DNA from: Pelagibacterium luteolum
Lineage (GTDB): Bacteria > Pseudomonadota > Alphaproteobacteria > Rhizobiales > Devosiaceae
Assembly (NCBI RefSeq): GCF_900100665.1
Contig: NZ_FNCS01000003.1
Location: forward strand, 248,001 to 312,000
DNA length: 64,000 nt
Reading direction: 5' to 3'
The translations under genes and the position numbers were made by a program. Below the pieces are notes generated by a model. That model did no database searches. It saw only the letters and a program-made list of their open reading frames with translations, and was not told where the DNA came from. Shown one piece after another: positions 7,819-18,454 of the stretch (positions are counted from its first letter, which is position 1; each line of letters begins with the position of its first letter).

Positions 7819-9085
7819 CGGACCCGTCCTCTTATACGGCGCAGGTCGCGAGGCACGCTCGACGGCTGCTTTCCTGCGCCAGCGCTATCCGCATCTCGAA
7901 TTGTTCGTCACCGCAGACGATGGCGAAGCGACGCTCGATGGGGCGACATTCATATCGCCCGACGAGGCCGGCGTGGTTGAACGCTTCGGCATGATCGTCA
8001 AAAGCCCCGGCGTTTCGCTCTATAAGCCGATCTTTGCTGCGGCGAAAGCGGCCGGCGTGCCGGTCACCTCAAACCTCAATCTCTGGGGCGCTCATTTCCG
8101 CGAAGGCCGCACCGTCGTGGCCATCTCCGGCACCAAGGGGAAGTCGACGACAGCCACGCTCGTCCATCTCATGCTCGAGCATTCGGGCGTGGATGCGATC
8201 CTTGCGGGCAATGTCGGCATTCCGCCGCTCGATGCTGCGGATAAAGCGCGGACCGTGGTTCTGGAGCTATCCTCCTACCAGACCGCCGATATCGATTTCG
8301 CGCCGGATATTGCCGCGATTTCCAACCTCTACCCCGAGCATGTCGATTGGCATGGCGGGCTGGACACGTACTACCGCGACAAGCTCAACCTTCTGGCCAA
8401 AGGGCCAAACCTCGTGGCGGTTGGCCCACAGGCCGCGACTGTGGATCGTGTCAACGCGGCGATCCCGGCCGGGACCAAGCGCATTCCGGGGCTCGATATA
8501 GATTTCGGCGATGAAATCCTGATGGCGGCGATGAAGTCGCGCCTCAAGGGCGCGCACAATCACGACAACGCGCGGCTGGCTGCCGCCATCGCCCTGGCCG
8601 CCGGCGCGACGCGAGAGGGCATTTTCGCTGGGATCGAAGCCTTCATTCCGCTTCCACATCGGCTCGAAGAACTGGCCGTCGGCTCGATCCTATTTGTCGA
8701 CGACTCGATCTCCACGACGCCTGAAGCGACCAAGGTCGCGCTTGCAGCCTATAAGGGGCGCAAGATCGCATTGATCGCGGGCGGGCATGAGCGGCAGCAA
8801 GACTATACCGACCTTGCCAATTTGATGGGGCTCACCTCTGTCGTCATGCTCTGCTGCCTTCCCGTCACTGGGACGCGGCTCGGCAAGGCTGTGCGCGAAA
8901 ACACACCTATCCCCGTCGCGGACTGCTCGACGCTGGAAAACGCCATGCAGGCTCTCGCCAATTCAGGCGAAATCTTCGATACGGTCATCCTGTCGCCCGG
9001 CGCGCCGAGCTACAATCAGTTCAAGAATTTCGAGGAACGGGGGGACCGCTTCAAGGCGCTGGCCCGCCAATATTTCGGGCAATAG
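7808..9085 (+). CDS. murD2: UDP-MurNAc-L-alanine--L-glutamate ligase (MurD2-type Mur ligase)
   Basis: Mur ligase predicted to attach L-glutamate, instead of D-glutamate, to UDP-MurNAc-L-Ala (EC 6.3.2.53), leaving inversion to MurL. It has an N-terminal Rossmann-like domain (VLLYGAGREARS), the ATP P-loop SGTKGKSTTA, the ELSSYQ motif, and the C-terminal domain with FVDDSISTTPEA and LIAGGHERQQD. It has 425 residues. The 11-bp overlap with murL implies translational coupling. Position beside murL, rather than in the mur-fts cluster, is what separates it from ordinary MurD. The dcw cluster in this window stops at murC, so whether a classical murD also exists is not visible. Confidence 0.83.
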   Translation: MHIDGPVLLYGAGREARSTAAFLRQRYPHLELFVTADDGEATLDGATFISPDEAGVVERFGMIVKSPGVSLYKPIFAAAKAAGVPVTSNLNLWGAHFREGRTVVAISGTKGKSTTATLVHLMLEHSGVDAILAGNVGIPPLDAADKARTVVLELSSYQTADIDFAPDIAAISNLYPEHVDWHGGLDTYYRDKLNLLAKGPNLVAVGPQAATVDRVNAAIPAGTKRIPGLDIDFGDEILMAAMKSRLKGAHNHDNARLAAAIALAAGATREGIFAGIEAFIPLPHRLEELAVGSILFVDDSISTTPEATKVALAAYKGRKIALIAGGHERQQDYTDLANLMGLTSVVMLCCLPVTGTRLGKAVRENTPIPVADCSTLENAMQALANSGEIFDTVILSPGAPSYNQFKNFEERGDRFKALARQYFGQ

Positions 9086-9088
9086 GCG

Positions 9089-9370
9089 TCAGGCGAGTTT
9101 CGAAAAACCCTCGAAGCGCTTTTCGAGCTGGGCCTGCATTTCCTTGACCTGAGCGTGAAGGCGCGACTGGGCGTTCTGCGCCGCAAGCTCACCCACGCCC
9201 TGTATCTGCATCATCTGTGCCCGCTGAAATCCGGACGCAGCCATGTTCATGCGATCGATGCGATCGGCAGACTGCTGCCGGCGCTGCTGGGCGAGTTGCA
9301 TCTCCTGCCATGCCGACTTCTTGGGCATCCAGTTCATTTTCTTAAAGCCGGTGGAGACGGTGCTGCTCAT
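9089..9370 (-). CDS. Small Gln/Met-rich protein of unknown function
   Basis: I do not recognise this 93-residue protein. It is rich in Gln, Met and Ala and looks almost wholly helical. Heptad-like stretches such as MQLAQQRRQQSADRI and HAQVKEMQAQLEKRFEG suggest a coiled coil. There is no signal peptide or membrane segment. It converges on murD2 with three bases between stops. The start at 9370 lacks a clear ribosome site, and the Met at codon 12 is an alternative. It reads as a real, organism-group-specific protein because its composition is not that of an out-of-frame translation. Confidence 0.6.
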   Translation of the reverse strand: MSSTVSTGFKKMNWMPKKSAWQEMQLAQQRRQQSADRIDRMNMAASGFQRAQMMQIQGVGELAAQNAQSRLHAQVKEMQAQLEKRFEGFSKLA

Positions 9371-9441
9371 GAGGCGATGATGCCCCGACTTGTTTTAACG
9401 AAACCTTAGAGCGGCGTCTAAAACGCGTCGCGTTGCCGAAA

Positions 9442-9867
9442 TCAGGCGGGCGAGAAGTCGGGTTTGACCTCTTCGAGCTCGATCAGCGTCCCATCGAAAT
9501 CCTTGGGGTGGACAAACAGAACAGGCAGACCGTGGGCGCCTATCTTCGGCTTCCCATCGCCGAGCACACGTGCCCCGGCCTCCACAAGTTGCCGCGCTGC
9601 CATGGCGATATCAGGCACTTCAAAACAGATGTGGTGCATCCCACCTCCCGGATTTTTGTCCAAAAATCCAGTAATCGGCGAGTGTGCGCCCAAGGGTTCG
9701 AGCAGTTCCACCTTGGTGTTGTCTGCTTCAACGAAAACGACACGCACCCCGTGTTCAGGGAGAGATTGTGGCGCGGATACCCGTGCGCCCAAGAGATCAC
9801 GATAGCGCCCCGCTGCGGCCGCAAGATCGGGTACGGCAATAGCGATATGGTTCACGCGTCCGATCAT
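9442..9867 (-). CDS. mce: Methylmalonyl-CoA epimerase
   Basis: Interconverts (2S)- and (2R)-methylmalonyl-CoA, linking propionyl-CoA carboxylase to the B12-dependent mutase. It is a 141-residue vicinal-oxygen-chelate protein. The metal-binding His in [11 protein letters not shown] (His7), the [13 protein letters not shown] block and the terminal GTLIELEE glutamate are all present. Its start overlaps the mutase stop as ATGA (9864-9867). It is the last gene of the pccB-pccA-mcm-mce operon, which fits the function exactly. Confidence 0.93.
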   Translation of the reverse strand: MIGRVNHIAIAVPDLAAAAGRYRDLLGARVSAPQSLPEHGVRVVFVEADNTKVELLEPLGAHSPITGFLDKNPGGGMHHICFEVPDIAMAARQLVEAGARVLGDGKPKIGAHGLPVLFVHPKDFDGTLIELEEVKPDFSPA

Positions 9868-11984
9868 CTGTTGGACAACCTGCCTTCGATAGTGCTCAAG
9901 ACCGAGAACGCGGCGTCAAGGACATTGGTCCCAGGCCCGAAGATTTCAGCGACGCCAGCCTTGCGCAGAAAATCATAATCGGCGCTGGGGATGACACCTC
10001 CCACGATCACCGCAACATCGCCTAGGGCCCGATCGCGGAGCGCACCGATCAGTTCGGGCACCAGGGTCTTGTGCCCCGCCGCAAGCGACGAGACGCCGAC
10101 CGCGTCGACACCCAATTGCTCTGCATGCGCCGCCACTTCGTGCGGTGTTTCAAAGAGGCTGCCCATCTGGACGGCAAAGCCGAGGTCCGCAAACGCCGTC
10201 GCGATCACCTTGGCGCCGCGATCATGCCCGTCCTGTCCCATCTTGGCGATGAAGATCGCAGGCGCACGCCCATGCGTTGCGCCGAACGTCGCGACACGAT
10301 CCGCCACTTGTGCGTATTGGGCGTCGTTTTCATAACTGGCGGCATAAACCCCCGAGAGCACCCGCGTCGTCGCATCGTGCCGACCAAAGACGTCTTCCAT
10401 CGCCTGGGAAATTTCCCCGAGCGTGGCTCTGGCCCGAGCGGCGGCGACGGCTGCTTCGAGAAGATTGCCCTCGTCCATTGCTGCATATTCACGCAACGCA
10501 TCGAGTGCGGATCGGCAGACGGCTTCGTCACGGCGATTGCGCACCGCTTCGAGCCGACGGATTTGGCTGGCGCGCACCTTGGCGTTGTCGATCTCGAGCG
10601 TTTCGACGGGCGCCTCTGTCTCGAGCCTATAGCGATTGACCCCAACGATCACCTCTTCGCCCTTGTCGATCCCCGCCTGCCGCTCGGCGGCGGCCCGCTC
10701 GATGGCAAGCTTGGGCTCGCCCGACTGCACGGCCTGGGTCATGCCGCCCTGCGCCTGGACCTCATCGATCAGCGCCTGGGCCTTCTCGACCAATTGCCGC
10801 GTCAGCGCTTCGACATAATAGGAGCCGCCGAGCGGGTCGACGACATCGGTTATCCGCGTCTCGTGCTGCAAGATCAGCTGCGTGTTGCGCGCGATGCGCG
10901 ATGACATTTCCGTCGGCAGTGCAATTGCTTCGTCAAAAGAGTTCGTATGAAGGCTCTGCGTTCCGCCCAGAACCGCGGCGAGCCCTTCATAGGCCGTGCG
11001 CACGATGTTGTTGTACGGGTCCTGTTCGGTCAGCGACACGCCGGATGTCTGGCAATGGGTTCGCAGCATCTTCGAGCGCGGATCCTTTGCCCCCAGATCG
11101 GTCATGATCTTCGCCCAGAGGGAACGCGCCGCGCGCAGCTTCGCAACCTCGACGAAAAAGTTCATGCCGATGCCGAAAAAGAAGCTCAGCCGCCCCGCGA
11201 ACGCGTCGATATCGAGACCCCGGTCCTGTGCTGCCCGTACATAGTCGATGCCGTCGGCAAGCGTATAGGCAAGCTCCTGTATCGCCGTCGCGCCCGCCTC
11301 GTGCATGTGATAGCCCGAGATCGATATCGAGTTGAATTTCGGCATGTTCTGATTGGTGTAGGCAATGATATCTCCAACGATCCGCATCGAGGGCTCGGGG
11401 GGATAGATATAGGTGTTGCGGACCATGAACTCCTTGAGGATATCATTCTGAATGGTCCCCGAGAGCTTTTCGGGAGCAACGCCCTGCTCTTCGGCAGCGA
11501 CGATGAACATCGCCAATACCGGGATCACGGCCCCGTTCATGGTCATCGAGACGCTCATCTGATCGAGCGGGATGCCATCAAAGAGAAGCTTCATGTCCTC
11601 GACGCTATCGATCGCGACGCCCGCCTTGCCGACATCTCCGACGACGCGGGGATGGTCGGAATCATATCCCCTGTGCGTCGCCAGATCGAAGGCAACCGAT
11701 AGCCCCTTCTGCCCCCGTTCGAGCGCCTGACGGTAAAACCGGTTGCTTTCTTCCGCCGTGGAAAATCCCGCATATTGCCGGATGGTCCAGGGCCGATTGG
11801 CATACATCGTGGCCCTTACACCCCGCGTGAACGGCTCGACACCGGGGATGGCGGCGTCCGCGCCGAAATAGACGGGATCCACATCGAGCCCGCCATAGTC
11901 GCGTTTGAGCGCATCGATGGGCGTATCGCGCAGTTCGGTGCTCGCGATATGTGTCCAGATATCGCGTGGGGCCTTGCCCATCAC
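9864..11984 (-). CDS. mcm: Methylmalonyl-CoA mutase, single-chain
   Basis: Adenosylcobalamin-dependent isomerase of (2R)-methylmalonyl-CoA to succinyl-CoA, which feeds the TCA cycle. The 706-residue chain holds the TIM-barrel substrate domain (residues about 1-540, with [19 protein letters not shown] and [15 protein letters not shown]) and a C-terminal B12 domain. The cobalt-ligating His is in [10 protein letters not shown], at about residue 587 by my count. It overlaps pccA and mce by four bases each. No cobalamin riboswitch is visible, since the leader before pccB is only about 60 bp. Confidence 0.96.
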   Translation of the reverse strand: MMGKAPRDIWTHIASTELRDTPIDALKRDYGGLDVDPVYFGADAAIPGVEPFTRGVRATMYANRPWTIRQYAGFSTAEESNRFYRQALERGQKGLSVAFDLATHRGYDSDHPRVVGDVGKAGVAIDSVEDMKLLFDGIPLDQMSVSMTMNGAVIPVLAMFIVAAEEQGVAPEKLSGTIQNDILKEFMVRNTYIYPPEPSMRIVGDIIAYTNQNMPKFNSISISGYHMHEAGATAIQELAYTLADGIDYVRAAQDRGLDIDAFAGRLSFFFGIGMNFFVEVAKLRAARSLWAKIMTDLGAKDPRSKMLRTHCQTSGVSLTEQDPYNNIVRTAYEGLAAVLGGTQSLHTNSFDEAIALPTEMSSRIARNTQLILQHETRITDVVDPLGGSYYVEALTRQLVEKAQALIDEVQAQGGMTQAVQSGEPKLAIERAAAERQAGIDKGEEVIVGVNRYRLETEAPVETLEIDNAKVRASQIRRLEAVRNRRDEAVCRSALDALREYAAMDEGNLLEAAVAAARARATLGEISQAMEDVFGRHDATTRVLSGVYAASYENDAQYAQVADRVATFGATHGRAPAIFIAKMGQDGHDRGAKVIATAFADLGFAVQMGSLFETPHEVAAHAEQLGVDAVGVSSLAAGHKTLVPELIGALRDRALGDVAVIVGGVIPSADYDFLRKAGVAEIFGPGTNVLDAAFSVLSTIEGRLSNR

Positions 11985-13981
11985 ACCGCCTCGAATTCCA
12001 TGATAACCGCATCCACCGCCAAAACGTCGCCGGCTACCGCGTTGAGTTTGGTGACTTTGGCGCGGCGTTCGGCGCGGAGCACGTTTTCCATCTTCATGGC
12101 CTCGACGATTGCCAGCGCCTGACCTTCCTCGACGACATCGCCCTCGGCCACATCGACGCGGACGATCTGACCCGGCATGGGACAGAGCAGGAAGCGGCTC
12201 ATGTCGGGCGGGGTCTTTTCGATCATGTGCACCATGAGATCGGCCACATGCGGCATGAGCACCTTAGCGACCATATCGGCACCACGATAGCGCATGCGAA
12301 ACCCAGACGTCACGCGATCCATCCGCACGGTGATCGCCTTGCCGTCGATCTCGGCGGCGGCCAGACTGGCGCCGGGCTGCCATCCGTCCTCGATGAGCAG
12401 AGGTTGGCCGTTATCGGTCATTAGAACAAAGGATTCGTCCGATTTCGGGATGGAAAAGTCCCATCGCCGCGACCCGATGATAACGCTGCGCTCGGCGCTC
12501 TTGTAATCATTTGTCGTGACTGCCGGATCGAGAAAACCACGCGTTTCGAGCTGGTACGACGCGCGACACGCCAGGGCTGCAAGCGTCAGCAAAGTTTCGT
12601 CATCAAGCTCCGCGCCGGCAAAGCCGTCCGGAAATTCCTCGGCGATATAGTTTGTCGATAGCCGCCCCTCGCGAAATCTCGGTTGCTGCATGACGCTTGC
12701 AACGAACGGCACATTGTTGCCCACGCCATCGATATCGAACCTGTCGAGTGCCTCCGCCAACCCATCGATCGCCTCGGCGCGGGTCGGCGCCCACGTCACC
12801 AGCTTGGCAATCATGGGGTCGTAATAGGGGCTGATATCCGCGCCCTCGAAAACACCTGTATCGTTGCGCACGACGAGCTGGGCCGAGGCTTCCTCCGTCG
12901 GCGGACGATAGCGCCTGAGCCGACCGGTCGATGGCAGGAAATTGCGATAGGGATCTTCGGCATAGACCCGCGCTTCGATCGACCACCCGTTAAGGGCAAT
13001 TTCATCCTGGCGCCAGCGGAGGGGCTGCCCATCGGCGATGCGCAGCATCTCCTCGACGAGATCGAGCCCCGTCACCAGTTCGGTCACGGGATGTTCGACC
13101 TGCAACCGCGTATTCATTTCCAGGAAATAGAAGTTTCGATCCTTGTCGACGATGAATTCGACGGTGCCGGCGCTGACATAGTTCACCGCCTTGGCTAGCG
13201 CGACGGCTTGCGCGCCCATCTTTTCGCGCGTTTGTGCGTCGAGGAATGGTGAAGGCGCTTCTTCGATCACCTTCTGGTTGCGGCGCTGGATCGAACACTC
13301 GCGCTCACCCAGATGGATGCAATTGCCCAAGGCGTCGGCCAGAACCTGGATTTCGATGTGCCTGGGGTCTTCGATATATTTCTCGATGAAGATGCGATCA
13401 TCGCCAAACGAGGAGGCCGCCTCGGACTTCGACCGCTCGAAGGCTTCTTCGACCTCGGCGTCCGAGCGCGCGATGCGCATGCCTTTGCCACCACCGCCCG
13501 CCGATGCCTTGATCATCACCGGATAGCCGATGGATTTGGCGATTCTCGCGGCCTCGGTCGCATCGGCGACCAGCCCCATATGGCCCGGCACCGTCGAAAC
13601 GCCTGCCTCAGCTGCGAGTTTCTTGGAGGTGATCTTGTCGCCCATCGCCTCGATGGCCTTGACCGGCGGGCCGATGAAGTAAATGCCCTCCTGCCTCAGC
13701 CGCTCGGCAAACACAGGGTTTTCCGACAGGAATCCGTATCCCGGATGCACCGCGACGGCGCCCGTCTGCCGACACGCGGCAATGATTTTTTCAATGTCGA
13801 GATAGCTTTGGCTGGCCGGCGCCGTACCGATATGGACAGCCTCGTCGGCCATCCGCACATGGAGCGCATCGGCATCTGCATCGGAATAAACGGCAACGGT
13901 TGCGATACCCATGCGCCGCGCGGTCTTGACGACCCGGCATGCGATTTCACCGCGATTGGCAATGAGGATTTTGGAGAACAT
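11981..13981 (-). CDS. pccA: Propionyl-CoA carboxylase, alpha (biotin) subunit
   Basis: Biotin carboxylase plus biotin carrier subunit of the enzyme that carboxylates propionyl-CoA to (2S)-methylmalonyl-CoA. Features in order: the N-terminal [13 protein letters not shown], the Gly-rich ATP-binding loop [12 protein letters not shown], the HIEIQVLAD and [12 protein letters not shown] active-site blocks, a linker of about 130 residues, and the biotinylation site EAMKMEN (Lys at about residue 630). It has 666 residues, the usual length. It is separated from pccB by 11 bp, and its stop overlaps the mutase start. Confidence 0.95.
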   Translation of the reverse strand: MFSKILIANRGEIACRVVKTARRMGIATVAVYSDADADALHVRMADEAVHIGTAPASQSYLDIEKIIAACRQTGAVAVHPGYGFLSENPVFAERLRQEGIYFIGPPVKAIEAMGDKITSKKLAAEAGVSTVPGHMGLVADATEAARIAKSIGYPVMIKASAGGGGKGMRIARSDAEVEEAFERSKSEAASSFGDDRIFIEKYIEDPRHIEIQVLADALGNCIHLGERECSIQRRNQKVIEEAPSPFLDAQTREKMGAQAVALAKAVNYVSAGTVEFIVDKDRNFYFLEMNTRLQVEHPVTELVTGLDLVEEMLRIADGQPLRWRQDEIALNGWSIEARVYAEDPYRNFLPSTGRLRRYRPPTEEASAQLVVRNDTGVFEGADISPYYDPMIAKLVTWAPTRAEAIDGLAEALDRFDIDGVGNNVPFVASVMQQPRFREGRLSTNYIAEEFPDGFAGAELDDETLLTLAALACRASYQLETRGFLDPAVTTNDYKSAERSVIIGSRRWDFSIPKSDESFVLMTDNGQPLLIEDGWQPGASLAAAEIDGKAITVRMDRVTSGFRMRYRGADMVAKVLMPHVADLMVHMIEKTPPDMSRFLLCPMPGQIVRVDVAEGDVVEEGQALAIVEAMKMENVLRAERRAKVTKLNAVAGDVLAVDAVIMEFEAV

Positions 13982-13992
13982 CTAGACGACCC

Positions 13993-15525
13993 TCACAGCG
14001 GAATATTCCCGTGCTTCTTAATCGGCACGTGCGCCTTTTTGTGCTTGAGCGTTTCCAACGCGCGCGCGACGCGGCGGCGCGTGTTGTGGGGCATGATGAC
14101 GTCGTCGACAAACCCACGCTCCGCAGCCACGAACGGGTTGGCGAAGCGGTCTTCGTATTCCTTGGTGCGCGCCGCGATCTTGTCGGCGTCGCCCAGTTCG
14201 GAACGGTACAAAATTTCGGTCGCGCCCTTGGCGCCCATGACGGCGATCTCGGCGCTGGGCCAGGCGTAGTTCACATCGGCTCTTATGTGCTTTGAGGCCA
14301 TGACGTCATAGGCACCGCCATAGGCTTTGCGCGTGATGACGGTGACCTTGGGCACCGTCGCCTCGGCGTAGGCGAAGAGCAGCTTGGCGCCATGCTTGAT
14401 GATCCCGCCATACTCCTGCGCCACGCCTGGCAGAAAGCCCGGGACGTCCACGAATGTCAGAATCGGAATATCAAAACTGTCGCAGAAGCGTATGAATCTG
14501 GCTGCTTTTTTCGATGCGTTGATATCCAGGCACCCCGCCAGGACCATTGGCTGATTGGCGACCACACCCACACTCTGCCCATTGAGCCGGATGAACCCGA
14601 TGAGAATATTGCCTGCATGATCCCTCTGCAGCTCGAGAAAATCGCCCTCGTCGGCAATCTTTTCGATCACTTCGCGCATGTCATAGGGCGTATTGGCATT
14701 GGCTGGGATGAGCGTATCGAGACTGTCCTCGCGCCGGTCGACCTGATCGTTCGTTGCGACACGCGGCGCCTTTTCGCGGGCCGACAGCGGCAGGAAGTCG
14801 AACAGCCGACGCACTTCGAGCAGCGTTTCGATATCATTCTCAAACGCGGCATCGGCCACCGATGAAATCCTGGTGTGCGTCGATGCCCCGCCCAGTTCCT
14901 CGTGGGTCACCGTCTCGTTGGTCACCGTCTTGACCACGTCGGGGCCCGTCACGAACATGTAGCTCGTGTCCTTCACCATATAGATGAAGTCCGTCATCGC
15001 CGGAGAATAGACGGCCCCGCCCGCGCATGGCCCCATGATCACGGAGATCTGAGGCACAGCGCCCGAGGCCTGCACGTTGCGCCAGAAGACTTCCGCGTAC
15101 CCACCCAGCGAAGCGACGCCCTCCTGGATACGCGCTCCACCGGAATCGTTGAGCCCGATGAGGGGTGCGCCGTTCTGGACGGCAAGGTCCATGATCTTGC
15201 AGATTTTCTGCGCATGGGTTTCGGAAAGCGAACCGCCGAAAACCGTAAAATCCTGCGAAAAGACATAGGTCAGCCGACCATTGATCATGCCCCAGCCGGT
15301 GACGACGCCGTCGCCGGGGATGATCTGTGCATCCATACCGAAATCGCGCGTTCGGTGGGTGACGAACATGTCGTATTCTTCAAAGCTGCCCGGATCGAGA
15401 AGAACGGCCAAGCGCTCGCGCGCCGTCAGTTTGCCCTTGCCATGCTGCGTCTCGATGCGGCGCGCGCCACCACCGAGCCGTGCCTGCTCGCGCTTGTGTT
15501 CGAGCGCGTTGATGACGTCCTGCAT
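13993..15525 (-). CDS. pccB: Propionyl-CoA carboxylase, beta (carboxyltransferase) subunit
   Basis: Transfers the carboxyl group from carboxybiotin to propionyl-CoA. The 510-residue protein has the paired crotonase-like halves of this family. Visible blocks include [51 protein letters not shown] and [10 protein letters not shown]. It is the first gene of the operon, with a strong GGAGGGG site before ATG 15525. The 63-bp gap to acuI contains the 10-bp palindrome TAGACGTCTA, 14 bp upstream of the start. Confidence 0.95.
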   Translation of the reverse strand: MQDVINALEHKREQARLGGGARRIETQHGKGKLTARERLAVLLDPGSFEEYDMFVTHRTRDFGMDAQIIPGDGVVTGWGMINGRLTYVFSQDFTVFGGSLSETHAQKICKIMDLAVQNGAPLIGLNDSGGARIQEGVASLGGYAEVFWRNVQASGAVPQISVIMGPCAGGAVYSPAMTDFIYMVKDTSYMFVTGPDVVKTVTNETVTHEELGGASTHTRISSVADAAFENDIETLLEVRRLFDFLPLSAREKAPRVATNDQVDRREDSLDTLIPANANTPYDMREVIEKIADEGDFLELQRDHAGNILIGFIRLNGQSVGVVANQPMVLAGCLDINASKKAARFIRFCDSFDIPILTFVDVPGFLPGVAQEYGGIIKHGAKLLFAYAEATVPKVTVITRKAYGGAYDVMASKHIRADVNYAWPSAEIAVMGAKGATEILYRSELGDADKIAARTKEYEDRFANPFVAAERGFVDDVIMPHNTRRRVARALETLKHKKAHVPIKKHGNIPL

Positions 15526-15588
15526 GTAGCCCCTCCGTTAGACGTCTATACCCTAACGATTATTTTGATTTTTTCGAGCGGCTTTTGC

Positions 15589-16578
15589 CTACCGTTTTGG
15601 CGAGACGATAACGCGGCCCTTAATGTTACCCTTGAGGATTTCGCGCGAAACGCCCTCGAGCTCACCCAGCCCGACTTCGGTGACCATGTGCTCGTAAGCA
15701 GCAAATCCGAACAGACTTGCCAGACGATCCCACGCCGTTACGCGCGCCAGATAAGGCTGCATCACGCTGTCGATCCCTGCCATGGTCACGCCCCGCAGGA
15801 TGAAGGGAACGACGCTTCCATCCCATCCATCGCCCGCGGCAAGCCCCACCGAGGCGACACACCCTCCGGGCTCGATCTGCTTCAGCAGTTCACCCAACGG
15901 CGCGCCGCCGACATTGTCCACCGCGCCGGACCAACGGGGCGCGAGGAGTTTTTTGGGTGATGGGGCGAGAACGTCCCGGCCGACGACCGCATCGGCACCC
16001 AGTGCCAGCAAATCCTTCGAGACGCTGTCGCGTCCGGTCATCGCATCGACGACATAACCCGATCGCGCCAGCAGCAATGTCGCCATCGACCCGACGCCGC
16101 CTCCAGCGCCGGTGACAAGCACGCGGCCCACGCCCGGCTTTACGCCTTCGGATTTCAAGCGATGCACGGCGAGCATGGCCGTCAGACCCGCCGTACCCAG
16201 AACCATGGCGTCACGGGTGGAAATGGATTTCGGCAGCGGCACCAGCCAGTCGGCATTGACCCGCGCCCGTGTGGCAAAGCCGCCCCAGTGCCATTCGCCG
16301 ACCCGCCATCCGGTGAGGACGACAGCCTGTCCCGGGTGATAGCGCTCGTCATGGCTCTCGATGACGCGCCCGGCAAAATCCACCCCGCCGATATGGGGAT
16401 AATTGCGCACCAGTCCGCCTATGCCGGCCAGCGCCATACCGTCCTTGTAGTTGAACCCCGCCCAGTCGATCCCGACCAGAACATTGCCCTCGGGCAAGCT
16501 GGCTTCATCGAGGTCGGATATCGTAGAGCGCACGGTACCGTCCGCTCGCTTGTCGGTGACTAAAGCACGAAAACTCAT
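15589..16578 (-). CDS. acuI: Acrylyl-CoA reductase-like MDR oxidoreductase (AcuI/YhdH family)
   Basis: A medium-chain dehydrogenase/reductase predicted to reduce acryloyl-CoA to propionyl-CoA with NADPH. It has GroES-like residues 1-120 (WAGFNYKDGMAL, GVDFAGRV) and a Rossmann half with TGAGGGVGSMA. The GxGxxG form and lack of structural zinc cysteines fit the AcuI/YhdH branch. I chose ATG 16578 (329 residues) because it has a GGAGGAG site; a frame from 16653 is longer but unsupported. It lies directly upstream of pccB, so its product would be the substrate of the next enzyme. YhdH-type paralogues can have other substrates. Confidence 0.83.
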   Translation of the reverse strand: MSFRALVTDKRADGTVRSTISDLDEASLPEGNVLVGIDWAGFNYKDGMALAGIGGLVRNYPHIGGVDFAGRVIESHDERYHPGQAVVLTGWRVGEWHWGGFATRARVNADWLVPLPKSISTRDAMVLGTAGLTAMLAVHRLKSEGVKPGVGRVLVTGAGGGVGSMATLLLARSGYVVDAMTGRDSVSKDLLALGADAVVGRDVLAPSPKKLLAPRWSGAVDNVGGAPLGELLKQIEPGGCVASVGLAAGDGWDGSVVPFILRGVTMAGIDSVMQPYLARVTAWDRLASLFGFAAYEHMVTEVGLGELEGVSREILKGNIKGRVIVSPKR

Positions 16579-16659
16579 GTCTAACTCCTCCCGCTTGCGC
16601 CATCTCACAGTGATTTGCCGCGAACGTCCAGCCCAAGCCGGCTTCTTTGGCAACGATCC

Positions 16660-18399
16660 TCAGAAGGGTTGGGCGAGCCGGTCGAGCGGCATACCCGCCT
16701 GCAGCAATCCCGCCGATAGCTGGCGCAGGATTTCGGGGTCGGAGATGTGCTCACGCAGGGCGGGCATGACCCCCAGCCGGCGATAGCGCTGACTGGCCAG
16801 AAGGCGCGGCATGTACCTGTTTATGATTTCAGCGTCACGCAATTGCCCGCCGACCGCCACCATGAATGCCGCTCCGAGGTCGGGCAGGCCCTCGACCATG
16901 CGTTCGCCCAGTTGCGCCGCGAGCTCGTATTCCGCGTTACGCAGCGCATCGAGTGCAGGAACGGTGAAGTAGAAATTCGGCGGGTCGGGATCGGCAGTCA
17001 TTGCCAGTTCGGAATAGGCGTTGGCCGTATCCCAATTGCCTGTCAGCGCGTTGATATAGGCGTAATCCGCCACGACATCGACCATTGCGGGATTGATCTG
17101 CATCGCCGTGCTGAAAAGATCGCGCGCCCGGCCGACCTCCCCAGCAAGGAAGGCGACGTAGCCGCGCTGAGCCCAGGAAAAGGCGCTCATGGGATCACGC
17201 TCGATCGCCGCCTCGGCCAGCGCGATCCCGTCACGAAGCGCCAATTCACCCTCCTGCGTGTCGGCACCCGAGCGCCAGCCCATATCGGACGTTAGAAACC
17301 CCGCCATGGCCAATCCCTCGGCGTGGCCCTCTCGCGCCGCGACCTCCGCGCAATCGAGAAGAGGAGCGGGATCACGCTCGACGCGGCGCTCCCTAAAGGC
17401 GGCAAACCCGGCGAGGCAGGGATAATACTCCAGCACGCTCACAGCCACGCCATCGCCGGCAAGCCAGGCTCGCACGTCCGCATGCATCGGCCCACGCGGA
17501 CTTCCGAGCCGGAGCGCAAAGCGCGTAGCCACCTCTTGCAGCGACAACGTTGGCGCTCCCGCTGCCAATGGCACTTCGACCTCGAAACTGGCGCGGATCG
17601 TGTCCTGGGGCTGCGCCCTCAAGACAACGCTGTAGAGGATGCCGCGCGGGGCCCGCCGCGCGACACCGGACAGGATATAGATGCGGTCGCTCACCGCCCG
17701 GTCCGCATCCGATGTCGCCGCTTGCTGGCCGCCATAGCGCGCCGCGAGGTCGGGGAAGAAATTGAGAATGCTCACCAGTTCGACGGCCAGCCCTGCGACG
17801 AGCGGCGTGCCGCGGTCGTCCTCCGTATGATTTTCGAACTCCTCGACAATCAGCAAAGGCGCCTGAGGCTGTGGCGGTCCCTGCGCGGTGCGCCTGCCGA
17901 GCTCGGGCCAGAAATAAAGCGCTGCCATGAGAACAAGAACAGCAATGGCCCCGGCCACCCAGATCGAACGTGAAGGCGTCTGCGGCAGCCGGGCGTCCGC
18001 TGCTTGACCGCTTTCCTCTGACGGCAGCAGCGGCGCCGGTGATGTAGTACGCAGCAGGAACTCAGGAACATACCGCCCGCGCGGAATGAGAATGCGCACC
18101 GGAGCCTGTCCGAGACCATCCGCATCAAACCGATCGAGCAATTGCCGCAAGCGGCGCGCCTGCACCCTAACAATGGGATCGGTCTGCGGATCGAAATCTT
18201 CACTCCGCCCGAATACATCAACGGCGATCGCATAGGCCTTGATGGTGTCGCTCTCGCCGCGCAGTGCAGCATCGACGATATAGGTGAGAAAGGCCGATAT
18301 CTGAGGCGATCGCCGCAACGGCTCCCATGCGGTCAGCTCGGCCAGCGCCGCCCGAACGTCTGCCTCAGCAGCGATGCCCGATACATCCCGATCCGGCAA
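16660..18399 (-). CDS. Membrane-anchored transcriptional regulator with TPR-like C-terminus
   Basis: The N-terminal ~115 residues look like a DNA-binding/effector domain (IKAYAIAVDVFGRSEDFD then DPIVRVQARRLRQLL and IPRGRYVPEF) seen in rhizobial proteins often labelled adenylate cyclase. A single membrane helix (about 146-166, WVAGAIAVLVLMAALYFW) follows, then about 400 residues containing TPR-like helices (SAFSWAQRGYVAFLAGE). This CadC-like plan suggests an inner-membrane sensor-regulator. No cyclase catalytic motif is seen. I favour TTG 18399, which has GGAGGGG 5 bases upstream. ATG 18435 is possible but abuts a palindrome and lacks a ribosome site. The target genes are unknown. Confidence 0.68.
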   Translation of the reverse strand: MPDRDVSGIAAEADVRAALAELTAWEPLRRSPQISAFLTYIVDAALRGESDTIKAYAIAVDVFGRSEDFDPQTDPIVRVQARRLRQLLDRFDADGLGQAPVRILIPRGRYVPEFLLRTTSPAPLLPSEESGQAADARLPQTPSRSIWVAGAIAVLVLMAALYFWPELGRRTAQGPPQPQAPLLIVEEFENHTEDDRGTPLVAGLAVELVSILNFFPDLAARYGGQQAATSDADRAVSDRIYILSGVARRAPRGILYSVVLRAQPQDTIRASFEVEVPLAAGAPTLSLQEVATRFALRLGSPRGPMHADVRAWLAGDGVAVSVLEYYPCLAGFAAFRERRVERDPAPLLDCAEVAAREGHAEGLAMAGFLTSDMGWRSGADTQEGELALRDGIALAEAAIERDPMSAFSWAQRGYVAFLAGEVGRARDLFSTAMQINPAMVDVVADYAYINALTGNWDTANAYSELAMTADPDPPNFYFTVPALDALRNAEYELAAQLGERMVEGLPDLGAAFMVAVGGQLRDAEIINRYMPRLLASQRYRRLGVMPALREHISDPEILRQLSAGLLQAGMPLDRLAQPF

Positions 18400-18434
18400 T
18401 GGCGCCCCTCCATTAAAGGAGAGACTAGACGGCA

Positions 18435-18454
18435 TCGATTTACATGTAAATCGA
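18435..18454. promoter_or_regulatory. Perfect 20-bp palindrome, likely operator
   Basis: TCGATTTACATGTAAATCGA is its own reverse complement over all 20 bases. It lies about 36 bp upstream of the TTG start of the TPR regulator gene. A further TTTAC repeat pair follows at 18461-18480. Position suggests autoregulation or an overlapping promoter element. Confidence 0.55.

Noticed and set aside
15539-15548. TAGACGTCTA palindrome before pccB as an operator
   Set aside because: Only 10 bp long; short palindromes of this size are expected by chance in 64 kb. Noted in the pccB entry only.
15526-15588. Cobalamin riboswitch for the B12-dependent mutase operon
   Set aside because: The leader is about 60 bp, too short, and no B12-box sequence is seen.
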